Assembly: GCF_002236105.1 (NCBI RefSeq)
Contig: NZ_NIWU01000005.1
Location: forward strand, 310,001-374,000
DNA length: 64,000 nt
Direction of reading: 5' to 3'
Source of the DNA: Pseudomonas umsongensis
GTDB lineage: Bacteria; Pseudomonadota; Gammaproteobacteria; Pseudomonadales; Pseudomonadaceae
Shown: piece after piece, positions 52,172-60,878 of the stretch
How the letters are laid out: each line of letters starts with the position of its first letter
Position numbering within the stretch: the first letter of the stretch is position 1
Translations under genes and position numbers: made by a program
The notes under the pieces: model-generated
What the model saw: the letters and a program-made list of their open reading frames with translations, nothing else
Databases searched by the model: none
What the model was told of the DNA's origin: nothing

Positions 52172-52210
52172 AAAAGCCCCGCCCGGTGAACCCGGGCGGG
52201 GCTTTTTTTT
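52172..52210 (+). terminator. Terminator of rne
   Basis: AAAAGCCCCGCCCGG, 5-nt loop, CCGGGCGGGGCTTTT and more T residues; strong rho-independent terminator 16 bp after the stop. Confidence 0.93.
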
Positions 52211-52250
52211 TGGTTCTTCACACAACCCTGGGAAACATGATCGTTTATAC

Positions 52251-52371
52251 CTCTGTAGGAGCGAGCATGCTCGCGATGATCTCAAATGCACCGCGTGTAT
52301 CCAGGTTCCCCGCGTCATCGTTGACGTCCATCGCGACGGTGCGACGATTCGACATGCTCGCTCCTACAGAG
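52251..52371. repeat. REPIN, same family as 2166-2265
   Basis: CTCTGTAGGAGCGAGCATGC at the left is mirrored at the right end. The inner ATCGTTGACGTCCATCGCG is the reverse complement of the core of the repeat at 2.2 kb. Confidence 0.8.
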
Positions 52372-52380
52372 AATCTGCGA

Positions 52381-52971
52381 TTATTTGAAGGTCAGCTTCT
52401 CAGGCACATCCACATCCCACAACACACCGGGGTCATCCACCCTCACTTCCACCACCCGTCCCTGAGCAAACAACCCCTTGGCGCCGCGATCGCCTGATAA
52501 CGCCATCAATCCCGGAGCAAAACTGCGTCCAAAGCCCACCGGATGCCCGTACTCACCCTCCTGTACCGGCACGCTGACGCAGTCATCGGCTATCTGATCC
52601 ACAACGCGTTCGATACTCGATGGCAGGATGAACGGCATATCTCCCAGCACCATCAGCCAACCATCAAGTTGAGCGCCTGCCGCCACCCCTGTCGCAATGC
52701 TGTCGCCCATTCCGGTCGTTTCGATCAGGACAATCTCACAGCCATAGGCCTTGCCCATGCGACTTACTTGCGGACGATCGGCCGTGGTCACCAGAAAGCG
52801 CTTATCCAGCGCGGAAGGTAGATTCACCAGGACTTGCTCGATGACCGATCGAACCGCGCCATCACGCCCCATGCAGTCAGCCAGCAGCTTGTCCTTGTCG
52901 TCGCCCGCGACTTGTCGGAAACGATTGCCCTGCCCCGCCGCCAACACGATCACCCCGATGGATTGACTCAT
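52381..52971 (-). CDS. MobA-like nucleotidyltransferase (MocA-type, molybdenum cofactor)
   Basis: 196 residues. N-terminal VIVLAAGQGNRFRQVAGDDK is the nucleotide-binding loop of MobA/IspD-type transferases, and WLMVLGDMPFI the metal-binding aspartate. Position after xdhC in a molybdenum hydroxylase operon points to a cytidylyltransferase that makes the MCD form of the cofactor. It overlaps the xdhC gene by 4 bp. GMP transfer (MobA) is the alternative. Confidence 0.85.
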   Translation of the reverse strand: MSQSIGVIVLAAGQGNRFRQVAGDDKDKLLADCMGRDGAVRSVIEQVLVNLPSALDKRFLVTTADRPQVSRMGKAYGCEIVLIETTGMGDSIATGVAAGAQLDGWLMVLGDMPFILPSSIERVVDQIADDCVSVPVQEGEYGHPVGFGRSFAPGLMALSGDRGAKGLFAQGRVVEVRVDDPGVLWDVDVPEKLTFK

Positions 52972-53951
52972 ACACCCTCCCGCAGCGGTTTCTTCTGCTT
53001 GAGCTCGATACCATTCTTGATCGCCACAATCTCTGCCATCAGCGACAAGGCGATTTCCGCCGGGCTGTGGCTGCCAATGTGCAAGCCGACCGGGCCGTGC
53101 AACCGCCCGATGGCCTGTTGCGACAGACCGAGCAGAGCCAGGTTGTCCCGGCGCTTTTGGCTGTTGACCCGGGAGCCGAGTGCGCCAACATAAAAGGCCC
53201 GGGAGTCGAGGGCCGTCAGCAAGGCCATATCATCCAGGCGCGGATCATGAGTCAGCGCAACGATAGCCGTGCGCTCGTCGGTCTGGATGTTCACTACCGC
53301 CTCATCGGGCATGCCCGAGACAAATCGACCGTGCTGTTCCTCCCAGCCGTAGACGAATTCGCTGCGCGGATCGCAAATCAGCACTTCAAAATCCAGCAGC
53401 CGCGCCATCTCGGCGACAAAGCGAGACAACTGCCCGGCGCCAATCAACAACAAGCGCCAACGCGGGCCATAAACGGCCCGCAGGGTCTGGCCATCGAAAG
53501 CCAGCACATCGGTCTTGGTGGCGGGCTGCAAAATGACTTCCCCGGTCGCGATATCCAGCGAACGCGCGACGATTTCATGGCCTTCGCAGCGCGCCAGCAA
53601 CTCCGCGACCCACGCAGGATCGCCAACGCGCTCCTCGGTCAAACGCAAAGTGCCGCCGCAGGGCAAACCGAAGCGTGCCGCCTCCTCTCGGGTGACGCCA
53701 TAGGTGATCAGTTGCACCGGCGGTCCGTCGGCCGCAATGCGACCGTCATGCAAACGGGCAATCAGGTCGTCTTCGACACAACCACCGGACACCGAGCCAA
53801 TCACCACGCCGTCCTCGCGCAATGCCAGCATTGCGCCAGGCGCCCGGGGCGCAGTACCCCAGGTCTGCACGACGCTGTACAACATCACCCGCTGGCCAGC
53901 GCGACGCCATTCCAGCACGCTGCGCAGGACATTGAGATCGGCACTGTCCAT
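52968..53951 (-). CDS. XdhC family molybdenum cofactor insertion protein
   Basis: 327 residues from the ATG at 53951 (MDSADLNVLRSVLEWRRAGQ). XdhC N-terminal part VVQTWGTAPRAPGAMLALRE with GSVSGGCVEDDL, then a Rossmann domain (LLIGAGQLSRFVAEMARLLD, ALGSRVNSQKRRDNL). Chaperone that binds and sulfurates the cofactor before insertion into the hydroxylase encoded just upstream (1-bp overlap). Confidence 0.9.
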   Translation of the reverse strand: MDSADLNVLRSVLEWRRAGQRVMLYSVVQTWGTAPRAPGAMLALREDGVVIGSVSGGCVEDDLIARLHDGRIAADGPPVQLITYGVTREEAARFGLPCGGTLRLTEERVGDPAWVAELLARCEGHEIVARSLDIATGEVILQPATKTDVLAFDGQTLRAVYGPRWRLLLIGAGQLSRFVAEMARLLDFEVLICDPRSEFVYGWEEQHGRFVSGMPDEAVVNIQTDERTAIVALTHDPRLDDMALLTALDSRAFYVGALGSRVNSQKRRDNLALLGLSQQAIGRLHGPVGLHIGSHSPAEIALSLMAEIVAIKNGIELKQKKPLREGV

Positions 53952-56272
53952 CACACCTCGACCTTCTGCCAACCCTGCAATTGATAACGGACCGGCAGGC
54001 TGCGGATACGCTTGCCGGTGGCGGCGAAGATCGCATTGCACAGTGCCGGGGCAATCGGTGGCACACCCGGTTCACCGACACCGCCCAACGGCACGTTGCC
54101 CGGCGGCGTTACCAGGTGCACCGCGACCTCCCTGGGCGCCAGGGACATGCGCGCCACTTCGTACATGTGGAAGTTGTCCTGCTGGACCTTGCCATCCTTG
54201 AAGCTGATTTCGCCCAGCACCGCATTGCCCAGGCCCATGACGCAGGCACCTTCGAACTGCGAACGAATCCGCTCGGGGTTGATCTGCGGCCCGCAATCCA
54301 CGGCAATGTCAGCTTTGTGCACGATCAAGGTGCCATCGTCCTTGACTTCGACTTCAATCACTGCCGCCACGTAGGTCACGAAACTGTAATGCACCGCCAG
54401 GCCCAGGCCTCGGCCCTTGGGCAACTCACGTCCCCAACCGGCGGCCTTCGCGGCAGTTTCCAGTACCGTGCGCAGGCGAGCGGTATCGATCGGATAACGC
54501 TCGGGCGATTCACCGTAGTTCCATTCTTCACTCAAGGTCCGCGGATCGATCTGACGGTCGGGGCCGAGCAATCTGACCTGGTACTTGAGCGGGTCTTCTC
54601 CGGCCTTGTGCGCCAGTTCATCGATGAAGCTCTGGATCGCAAAACCGTGGGGGATGTTCGATACCGAGCGATACCAGCCAACCCGCGTATGGACGGTGGC
54701 CTCGGGGTTTTCCAGGCGAATGTTGGGAATTGCGTAGGCCATGTTGGTGAAGCCCATCCCCAGTTCGAAGGCGGCCTCATGGTTCATGCCCGGCGCGAAC
54801 AACGCGGTAATGCTCGGCGCCACCGTGCGGTGCAGCCAGCCGGAGGGCAAGCCGTCCTTGTTCAGGCTGGCCTTGAGGTATTCGGCCGACACCGTGTGAA
54901 AATAGGAACAGTGAATATCGTCTTCACGGGTCCATTGCACCCGCACCGCCTTGCCGGGGAACTCCTTGGCCAGGATGGCCGCTTCGATAATGAAGTCAGG
55001 TTTGGACTTGCGCCCGAAGCCCCCGCCCAGCAACGTCACGTTGAAGGTGACTTTATCGAATGGCACGCCCAGGCGTTCGCCGATCCGCTCGCGGGTGACC
55101 TGTGGCGCCTGGCTTGGCCCCCAGGCTTGGCACACACCGTCCTTGTAGCGAGCGATGGCAACCATCGGCTCCATTGGCGATTGTGACAGGTGTGGCAAAT
55201 AGTAGGAGGCTTCCAGCATGCTGGCGGCATTGGCCATGGCGTCGTCGATATTGCCGGTATTGCGCACCACTTTGCCCGGCTTGAGCGAAGCGGCCTCGAG
55301 TTCCTTGCGGTACGCGATCGAGTCGTAGCTGGCGTTGGGGCCGTCGTCCCATTCGATTTTCAACGCATCGCGACCCTTGATCGCCGCCCAAGTGTTGTTG
55401 GCCACCACCGCGATGCCGCCCAGGGGTTGAAACTCCGAGGGCAGTGGACGGCTTTCAATCTGGATGACCTTGACCACTCCCGGCACTTTCATCGCAGCGC
55501 TGCCATCGAAGCTCTTGACCTTGCCGCCATATACCGCCGGCCGGGCAATGACGGCGAACAGCATGCCATCGAAATGCACGTCTGCGCCGTATACCGCGCG
55601 GCCGTTGACGATATCGTCGCCATCGATGGCCCTGGTGCCTTCCTTGCCGATGTAGCGAAACTCCGAGGGCTGCTTGAGTCGCAAGCTGTCCCGGGCCGGC
55701 ACGGCCAAGGCGCCGGCTGCGGCGGCCAGAGCGCCATACTCCAGTTCGCGACCGGAAGGCTTATGGATGACTTTATGCAGCTGCGCATGGCATTCGCCAA
55801 CCGGCACTTTCCACTGGTCGGCGGCGGCCTGTTCCAGCATGGTCCGGGCGGCGGCGCCACAGCGGCGCATCGGTTCGTACCAGTGACGCATGCTGCGCGA
55901 ACCATCGGTGTCCTGGTTGCCGAACCGCACTTCATCGCCCGGCGCCTGTTGCACCTTGACCCGCGCCCAATCGGCTTCCAGCTCGTCGGCCACCACCATG
56001 GTCAGGCTGGTCCGTACACCCTGGCCCATTTCCGAACGGTTGCAGACAACCGTCACCGTGCCATCAGTGGCGATGCTCACATAAACCTTGGGATCGTCGA
56101 TCCAGCCATTGGGCATGCCATCGGCACCAAACTTTTTCTGCGCCTCTTCGGCAAACGCGTCTTGCCAGCCCCAACTCGCGGCAACCACCAGCGCACTGGT
56201 GGCGCCCACGCCCTTGAGGAAGCCCCGCCGACTGAGGTTGCTCAGGGCGAAATCATTCGGTAACCGGCTCAT
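53951..56272 (-). CDS. Molybdopterin-binding subunit of an isoquinoline 1-oxidoreductase/aldehyde-oxidase-type hydroxylase
   Basis: 773 residues. A twin-arginine-like N-terminus (LSRRGFLKGVGATSALVVAA) indicates Tat export of the folded enzyme. The body is the large molybdopterin subunit (GTRAIDGDDIVNGRAVYGAD, LLGGGFGRKSKPDF, GLGLAVHYSFVTYVAAVIEV, GVGEPGVPPIAPAL). No separate FAD subunit is present, as in IorAB or Aor-type periplasmic enzymes using cytochrome c. Overlaps the iron-sulfur subunit gene by 4 bp. Substrate (N-heterocycle or aldehyde) not determinable. Confidence 0.88.
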   Translation of the reverse strand: MSRLPNDFALSNLSRRGFLKGVGATSALVVAASWGWQDAFAEEAQKKFGADGMPNGWIDDPKVYVSIATDGTVTVVCNRSEMGQGVRTSLTMVVADELEADWARVKVQQAPGDEVRFGNQDTDGSRSMRHWYEPMRRCGAAARTMLEQAAADQWKVPVGECHAQLHKVIHKPSGRELEYGALAAAAGALAVPARDSLRLKQPSEFRYIGKEGTRAIDGDDIVNGRAVYGADVHFDGMLFAVIARPAVYGGKVKSFDGSAAMKVPGVVKVIQIESRPLPSEFQPLGGIAVVANNTWAAIKGRDALKIEWDDGPNASYDSIAYRKELEAASLKPGKVVRNTGNIDDAMANAASMLEASYYLPHLSQSPMEPMVAIARYKDGVCQAWGPSQAPQVTRERIGERLGVPFDKVTFNVTLLGGGFGRKSKPDFIIEAAILAKEFPGKAVRVQWTREDDIHCSYFHTVSAEYLKASLNKDGLPSGWLHRTVAPSITALFAPGMNHEAAFELGMGFTNMAYAIPNIRLENPEATVHTRVGWYRSVSNIPHGFAIQSFIDELAHKAGEDPLKYQVRLLGPDRQIDPRTLSEEWNYGESPERYPIDTARLRTVLETAAKAAGWGRELPKGRGLGLAVHYSFVTYVAAVIEVEVKDDGTLIVHKADIAVDCGPQINPERIRSQFEGACVMGLGNAVLGEISFKDGKVQQDNFHMYEVARMSLAPREVAVHLVTPPGNVPLGGVGEPGVPPIAPALCNAIFAATGKRIRSLPVRYQLQGWQKVEV

Positions 56273-56739
56273 GCCTTGGCCTCCTTCAGGTGAGTGGATG
56301 CCTGGCGAATGGCGGTCTTGATACGGTTGTAGGTGCCGCAGCGGCAGATGTTGCCAACCATCGCCTCTTCGATCTGTTCATCGCTGGGGTCGGGATTGGT
56401 CTTGAGCAGCGCAGTGGCGGACATGATCTGCCCACCCTGGCAGTAACCGCATTGAGCCACGGCCGTATCGAGCCAGGCTTGCTGCACGACTTTGCCGACC
56501 GGGTCGGCGTGAAGGTTGTCGATGGTGGTGACATTCTGGCCGACGACCGAGCCAACCGGCGTGATGCAACTGCGCGCCGGAGCACCTTCGATATGAATCG
56601 TGCAGGCGCCGCAAAGGCCCATGCCACAGCCAAACTTGGTGCCGTTGTAACCGGCCACGTCGCGAATTGCCCAGAGCAAGGGCATATCCTCGGTGACATC
56701 GAGTGGATGGTCTTGACCGTTGAGTTTCAGGGTAATCAT
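56269..56739 (-). CDS. (2Fe-2S) subunit of the molybdenum hydroxylase
   Basis: 156 residues from the ATG at 56739 (a GTG two codons upstream is also possible). First plant-type cluster in FGCGMGLCGACTIH with a fourth cysteine in ARSCITP; second cluster in CGYCQGGQIMS and NICRCGTYNRI. Carries electrons from the molybdenum centre. It lacks a signal and probably rides out with the Tat-exported large subunit. First gene of the four-gene operon. Confidence 0.9.
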   Translation of the reverse strand: MITLKLNGQDHPLDVTEDMPLLWAIRDVAGYNGTKFGCGMGLCGACTIHIEGAPARSCITPVGSVVGQNVTTIDNLHADPVGKVVQQAWLDTAVAQCGYCQGGQIMSATALLKTNPDPSDEQIEEAMVGNICRCGTYNRIKTAIRQASTHLKEAKA

Positions 56740-56924
56740 GGGCACGCCCGCATAGTTATAAAGGTCATGGGGTCGAGCAATCTGCCACCGGGAGGTCGGC
56801 GGTTGGCATAACGCAGATCTACTCAGGCTAATAGGGCTCTCTTATGCCGGACGGAGACGTCTGCACCGGGCCTTTGATGGAACAAATGCAATGTATCGTT
56901 AGCTCGCTCAGTTAACCCAGCATT

Positions 56925-56963
56925 AACAAAAAAGCCCTGCACTTTTCATCAGTGCAGGGCTTT
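56925..56963 (-). terminator. Terminator of the murB end
   Basis: Minus strand AAAGCCCTGCACT, 7-nt loop, AGTGCAGGGCTTT followed by T residues, 25 bp after the murB stop. The remaining 56740-56924 interval shows only the presumed promoter of the hydroxylase operon. Confidence 0.88.
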
Positions 56964-56987
56964 GAAGTCCACCTTGAAAGCGTAGCC

Positions 56988-58007
56988 TCAATAGCGGTTC
57001 GGCTCCATTTCCAGGTCGACATGGAAACGTTCTGAAATGTCTTTCTGGATCCGCTGCGCCAGGTGCAGCAATTGCAGCCCCGTCGCACTGCCGTAATTGA
57101 CCAGCACCAGTGCCTGCATTTTATGCACGCCTGCATCGGCATCGCGGAAGCCTTTCCACCCTGCCCGCTCGATCAACCAGCCGGCAGCCAGCTTCATCTG
57201 CCCGTCGGGTTGCGCGTAGGCCACCAGGTCCGGGTATTCACCCTTGAGCTGTGCGACCAGTGCCGCTGGGACCAAGGGGTTTTTGAAAAAGCTGCCGGCA
57301 TTGCCGAGCACCGCCGGGTCCGGAAGCTTCTCGTTGCGAATGCTGCAAATGGCCTGACTGACGTCCGTGGCCGTCGGATGATCGATGCCCTGCTCGGTCA
57401 GGCGCTGACGTACAGGACCGTACTCCAGATGCAGGTGGGCGGTGCGATCGAGGGTGAAACGCACGCGCAGGATCAACCAGCGCCCAGGCTCCTGTTTGAA
57501 CACGCTGTCGCGGTAAGCGAAGTTGCACTCTTGCAGACTGAAGTCGCGCAGTTCGCCGGTCTGGCGATCCAGGGCGGTCAGGCCGGCGAACACATCCTTG
57601 ATTTCCACGCCATAGGCGCCGATGTTCTGCATGGGGGCCGCGCCAACGGTGCCAGGAATCAGGCTGAGGTTTTCCAGGCCTGACAAGCCCTGCACCAAGG
57701 TGTGTTGCACGAATGGATGCCAGGGCTCGCCCGCCTCGGCCTCGATCACGACTTTGCTGCCATCGTCGCTGATCACGCGTATTCCGCGGGTGGCCATGCG
57801 CAGTACCATCGACTCAATGTCAGCGGTCAGCAGCAAGTTGCTGCCACCGCCGATCACCAGCAAGGGCACCTGGTGTTCCCGCGCATAGGCCAGGGCCTCA
57901 CGCACATCGGCGTCGCTATGGGCCTCGGCAAAAAGACGGGCCTGGACATCCACTCCAAAGCTGTTGAACGGCTTGAGCGAAACCTGGGATCGCAGTTGCA
58001 AACTCAT
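56988..58007 (-). CDS. murB: UDP-N-acetylenolpyruvoylglucosamine reductase
   Basis: 339 residues. FAD domain VIGGGSNLLLT, LSLIPGTVGAAPMQNIGAYG, and the catalytic serine in GNAGSFFKNPLVP. Type I MurB of gammaproteobacteria. Reduces enolpyruvyl-UDP-GlcNAc in peptidoglycan synthesis. Overlaps the phosphatase gene by 4 bp. Last gene of the lpxK-kdsB-murB group. Confidence 0.95.
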   Translation of the reverse strand: MSLQLRSQVSLKPFNSFGVDVQARLFAEAHSDADVREALAYAREHQVPLLVIGGGSNLLLTADIESMVLRMATRGIRVISDDGSKVVIEAEAGEPWHPFVQHTLVQGLSGLENLSLIPGTVGAAPMQNIGAYGVEIKDVFAGLTALDRQTGELRDFSLQECNFAYRDSVFKQEPGRWLILRVRFTLDRTAHLHLEYGPVRQRLTEQGIDHPTATDVSQAICSIRNEKLPDPAVLGNAGSFFKNPLVPAALVAQLKGEYPDLVAYAQPDGQMKLAAGWLIERAGWKGFRDADAGVHKMQALVLVNYGSATGLQLLHLAQRIQKDISERFHVDLEMEPNRY

Positions 58008-58468
58008 AACCGTTCCTTCAGTTCGATCACCAGCAGGTCACTGGCGCGCTCGATCAAGTCCAGCACGTGCTCGAAGCCATGTTCACTGTCGTTGTACGGG
58101 TCCGGGACTTCCTCGACCTGCGACGGGTAGCGGCGCAGGAACAGGTCCAGCTCCGCCTTGCACTTGGGCGGTTGCAGATCCATGAGGTTGCGCAGGTTAC
58201 TGTTGTCCATCGCCAGGATCAGGTCGTACGTGGCGAAATCGGCACGGGTGACCTGTTGGGCGCGTTGGGCGGACAAATCGTAACCACGGCGTTTTGCCGC
58301 CGCCTGGCTGCGCTTGTCCGGCGCGCTGCCCACGTGCCAGTCGCCGGTGCCGGCAGAGGCCACTTCGACTTGATCGGCCAGCCCCGCTTCACGCAGTTTA
58401 TGCCGCAGAACGCCTTCGGCCGTGGGTGAACGACAGATATTGCCCAGACAGACAAACAGAACCCGCAT
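58004..58468 (-). CDS. Low molecular weight protein-tyrosine phosphatase
   Basis: 154 residues. Active-site loop VCLGNICRSPTAEG (Cys7, Arg13) at the N-terminus and the acid DPYNDSEHGF near residue 122. Dephosphorylates tyrosine, probably on a cognate kinase or sugar enzyme; no kinase gene is nearby. Its start shares one base with the kdsB stop. Confidence 0.92.
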   Translation of the reverse strand: MRVLFVCLGNICRSPTAEGVLRHKLREAGLADQVEVASAGTGDWHVGSAPDKRSQAAAKRRGYDLSAQRAQQVTRADFATYDLILAMDNSNLRNLMDLQPPKCKAELDLFLRRYPSQVEEVPDPYNDSEHGFEHVLDLIERASDLLVIELKERL

Positions 58469-59232
58469 CAGGCCTCCAGCAGGCGACGAACGCGCTCGAG
58501 GTCTTCAACGGTATCGACGCCGGCAGGCGGCGCGATCAGTGCATCGGCCACGTGGATCCGTACCCCGTGCCACAAGGCGCGCAGTTGTTCCAGGCACTCG
58601 GTGTTTTCCAGCCAGCACGGGCCCCAGCTGACGAAGTCATGCAGAAAACCGGCGCGGTAGGCATAGATGCCGATGTGGCGGCGATACGGCACGCCTTCGG
58701 GCATTTGCTCGAGGCTCTTGGCGAACGTGTCCCGTGCCCATGGCAACGTGGCGCGACTGAAGGTCAGCGCCAGGCCATTGAGGTCACTGACGACCTTGAC
58801 CACGTTGGAGTTGAACAGGCTCTCCACGTCTTCGATCGGCTCGGCCAACGTGGCCATGCGCGCTTCGGTGTGGGCAGCCAGGTTGACGGCCACCTGGTCA
58901 ATGACACTCGGCGGTATCAACGGCTCGTCACCCTGGACGTTAACCACGATCGCGTCTGGTGCCAGGCCCAGCTTCGCCGCGACTTCAGCCAGGCGATCGG
59001 TTCCGGAGTTGTGGTCTTCGCGAGTCATCACCACTTCGGCACCGAAACCTTCACAGGCCTGGGCGATGCGCGCATCGTCCGTGGCAACCACCACGCGCTC
59101 TGCGCTACTTTTGCACGCCTGTTCCCAAACGTGCTGGATCATCGGCTTGCCAGCGATCGACAGCAGCGGTTTGCCCGGCAGGCGGGTGGAGGCGTAGCGC
59201 GCAGGAATAACAACGGTAAAGGCTGAAGTCAT
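58468..59232 (-). CDS. kdsB: 3-deoxy-manno-octulosonate cytidylyltransferase
   Basis: 254 residues. VVIPARYASTRLPGKPL and VVATDDARIAQACEGFG, VNVQGDEPLIPP with the magnesium-binding aspartate. Activates KDO as CMP-KDO for lipopolysaccharide. Overlaps the Trm112-like gene by 4 bp. Confidence 0.96.
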   Translation of the reverse strand: MTSAFTVVIPARYASTRLPGKPLLSIAGKPMIQHVWEQACKSSAERVVVATDDARIAQACEGFGAEVVMTREDHNSGTDRLAEVAAKLGLAPDAIVVNVQGDEPLIPPSVIDQVAVNLAAHTEARMATLAEPIEDVESLFNSNVVKVVSDLNGLALTFSRATLPWARDTFAKSLEQMPEGVPYRRHIGIYAYRAGFLHDFVSWGPCWLENTECLEQLRALWHGVRIHVADALIAPPAGVDTVEDLERVRRLLEA

Positions 59233-59414
59233 TTATCCAGACGCTCGTCGGTGGTCAGGGTACGGGCTTCGGATTCGAGCATCACCGGGATGCCGTCGCG
59301 AATCGGGTACGCAAGGCCAGCGCCCTTGCTGATCAGCTCGGTCTTGTCAGCGCTGAGCTTGAGCGGACCTTTGCAGACCGGGCAAGCGAGGATATCGAGC
59401 AATTTGGTGTCCAT
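59229..59414 (-). CDS. Trm112/YcaR family protein
   Basis: 61 residues from the ATG at 59414 (MDTKLLDILACPVCKGPL). Small zinc-ribbon-like fold of the Trm112/UPF0434 family, with only one CPVC pair visible. Conserved between lpxK and kdsB in many gammaproteobacteria; function in bacteria not settled. Confidence 0.92.
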   Translation of the reverse strand: MDTKLLDILACPVCKGPLKLSADKTELISKGAGLAYPIRDGIPVMLESEARTLTTDERLDK

Positions 59415-59439
59415 GAACATTCCCTGGATAGAAACGGAT

Positions 59440-60453
59440 TTAAGGCAAAAGACGAGCCGGCAACAGGCGCATCAACTGTGTATCGAACCAGGCCGTGAAG
59501 GCTGGCGATGGCACAGCGTCGACCGCCAGGTACCACCAGTCGGCGGCGGCGAAGGCACGGCACTTCACCGCATCCTTTTCGGTCATCACCAATGGCAATG
59601 ACGGGTTGAAATTCAAGGCCTGCACACTGTATTCGGCGTGGTCGGCGAATGCATGCGGGACTGGCTGCCAGTGTAGCGTTTCGAGGGTCCTGAAGAAACG
59701 CTGCGGGTTACCGATCCCGGCCACCGCATGCAACGCCTGGCCCGCGGGAAAGTGATCGAGCGGGCGCCGTTCGCCGCTTTGCAGGTTGACCAGCGCCGTC
59801 GGTTGTAACTGGAAGGCAAAGCCGTCGCCACTGTCAGCCGTTGCGCCGTTGTAGAGCACCGCATCGACACTTTGCAGACGTTCGACCGGTTCACGTAGCG
59901 GCCCGGCCGGCAAGCAGCGGCGGTTGCCCAATCCGCGGGCCGCGTCGATCAGTACCAGCTCCAGATCCCGCGCCAGGCGGTAATGCTGCATGCCATCATC
60001 GGACAGGATCAGGTCCAGCGACTCACTGTCCAGCAGGGCTTTGACCGCGCGACTGCGATCCGGATCGATCATCAACGGCACGCCGGTGCGCTGCACGATC
60101 AACAGCGGCTCATCGCCAGCGATGTCGGCGCTTTGATCCGCTTCGACCCGCCATGGCAATTGCGCTGGCTTGGCACCGTAACCCCGGCTGACCACGCCAA
60201 CCCGCAGGCCACTGCGTTGACAGTGCTGGATCATCCACAGGATCAGCGGTGTCTTGCCGGTGCCGCCCACGGTGATGTTGCCCACCACGATCAGCGGTAC
60301 CGGTGGTTGATAGATCTCACCCTCGCCCGCCAGAAAGCGCTTGCGCTTGTTGTTGACCACGCGGCGGTACAACCACTCCAGCGGCTGTAACAGCTTCAGG
60401 GCCGGATGCCCCCGGTACCAGGCAGCGAGCAAGCGTTCGGACATGCTTTTCAA
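59440..60453 (-). CDS. lpxK: Tetraacyldisaccharide 4'-kinase
   Basis: 337 residues (334 from the ATG at 60444). P-loop VVGNITVGGTGKTPLILWM and VVSRGYGAK. Phosphorylates the lipid A precursor at 4'. Overlaps the exbD-type gene by 4 bp with the longer start, and precedes the Trm112 gene by 25 bp. Confidence 0.94.
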   Translation of the reverse strand: MKSMSERLLAAWYRGHPALKLLQPLEWLYRRVVNNKRKRFLAGEGEIYQPPVPLIVVGNITVGGTGKTPLILWMIQHCQRSGLRVGVVSRGYGAKPAQLPWRVEADQSADIAGDEPLLIVQRTGVPLMIDPDRSRAVKALLDSESLDLILSDDGMQHYRLARDLELVLIDAARGLGNRRCLPAGPLREPVERLQSVDAVLYNGATADSGDGFAFQLQPTALVNLQSGERRPLDHFPAGQALHAVAGIGNPQRFFRTLETLHWQPVPHAFADHAEYSVQALNFNPSLPLVMTEKDAVKCRAFAAADWWYLAVDAVPSPAFTAWFDTQLMRLLPARLLP

Positions 60454-60878
60454 GGCGCGGGCGGCGCCGCCTCGACTGTGGTCATGCGCAGATGGCTGAA
60501 GCCGAGTTTGCCGGCAGCGTCCATGGCGGTGATGACCGACTGATGCTGGGATTTTCCGTCGGCGCTGATGGACAGCGGTCGACTGGTATCGCCATTGGAC
60601 TGTTTCTGCAGGGCATCCATCAGCGTTGCCAGGTCACTCTTGGGCAATACCTGGTTGTTCACCGAGAATATGCCATCGGCACTGATCACGATGTCCAGTT
60701 GCCGGGTCTGGTCATCGGAAGGCGCTCCGCTGACCGATTCGGGCAGATCGACGCGCAACTGGGTTTCACGGGTAAACGTCGTGGTCACGACGAAAAACAG
60801 CAGCAGGATAAACACCACGTCGATCAGTGACGCGAGGTTGATGTCCACATTCTCCCGTTGCTTGCGGCGGAATTTCAC
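60450..60878 (-). CDS. exbD: ExbD/TolR family transport protein
   Basis: 142 residues. One N-terminal membrane helix with the essential aspartate (NLASLIDVVFILLLFFVVTT), then a periplasmic domain (LRVDLPESVSG, ISADGIFSVNNQVLP). With ExbB it forms a proton-driven motor. No tonB gene is present here, and the pair lies next to lpxK, so a TolQR-like or unassigned role is possible. Overlaps exbB by 4 bp. Confidence 0.9.
   Translation of the reverse strand: MKFRRKQRENVDINLASLIDVVFILLLFFVVTTTFTRETQLRVDLPESVSGAPSDDQTRQLDIVISADGIFSVNNQVLPKSDLATLMDALQKQSNGDTSRPLSISADGKSQHQSVITAMDAAGKLGFSHLRMTTVEAAPPAP

Noticed and set aside
48743..52318. 1191-codon minus-strand open frame opposite rne
   Set aside because: Product of the Glu/Ala/Arg codon bias of the RNase E tail read in reverse (runs of Phe, Trp, Arg, Ser); no family resemblance.
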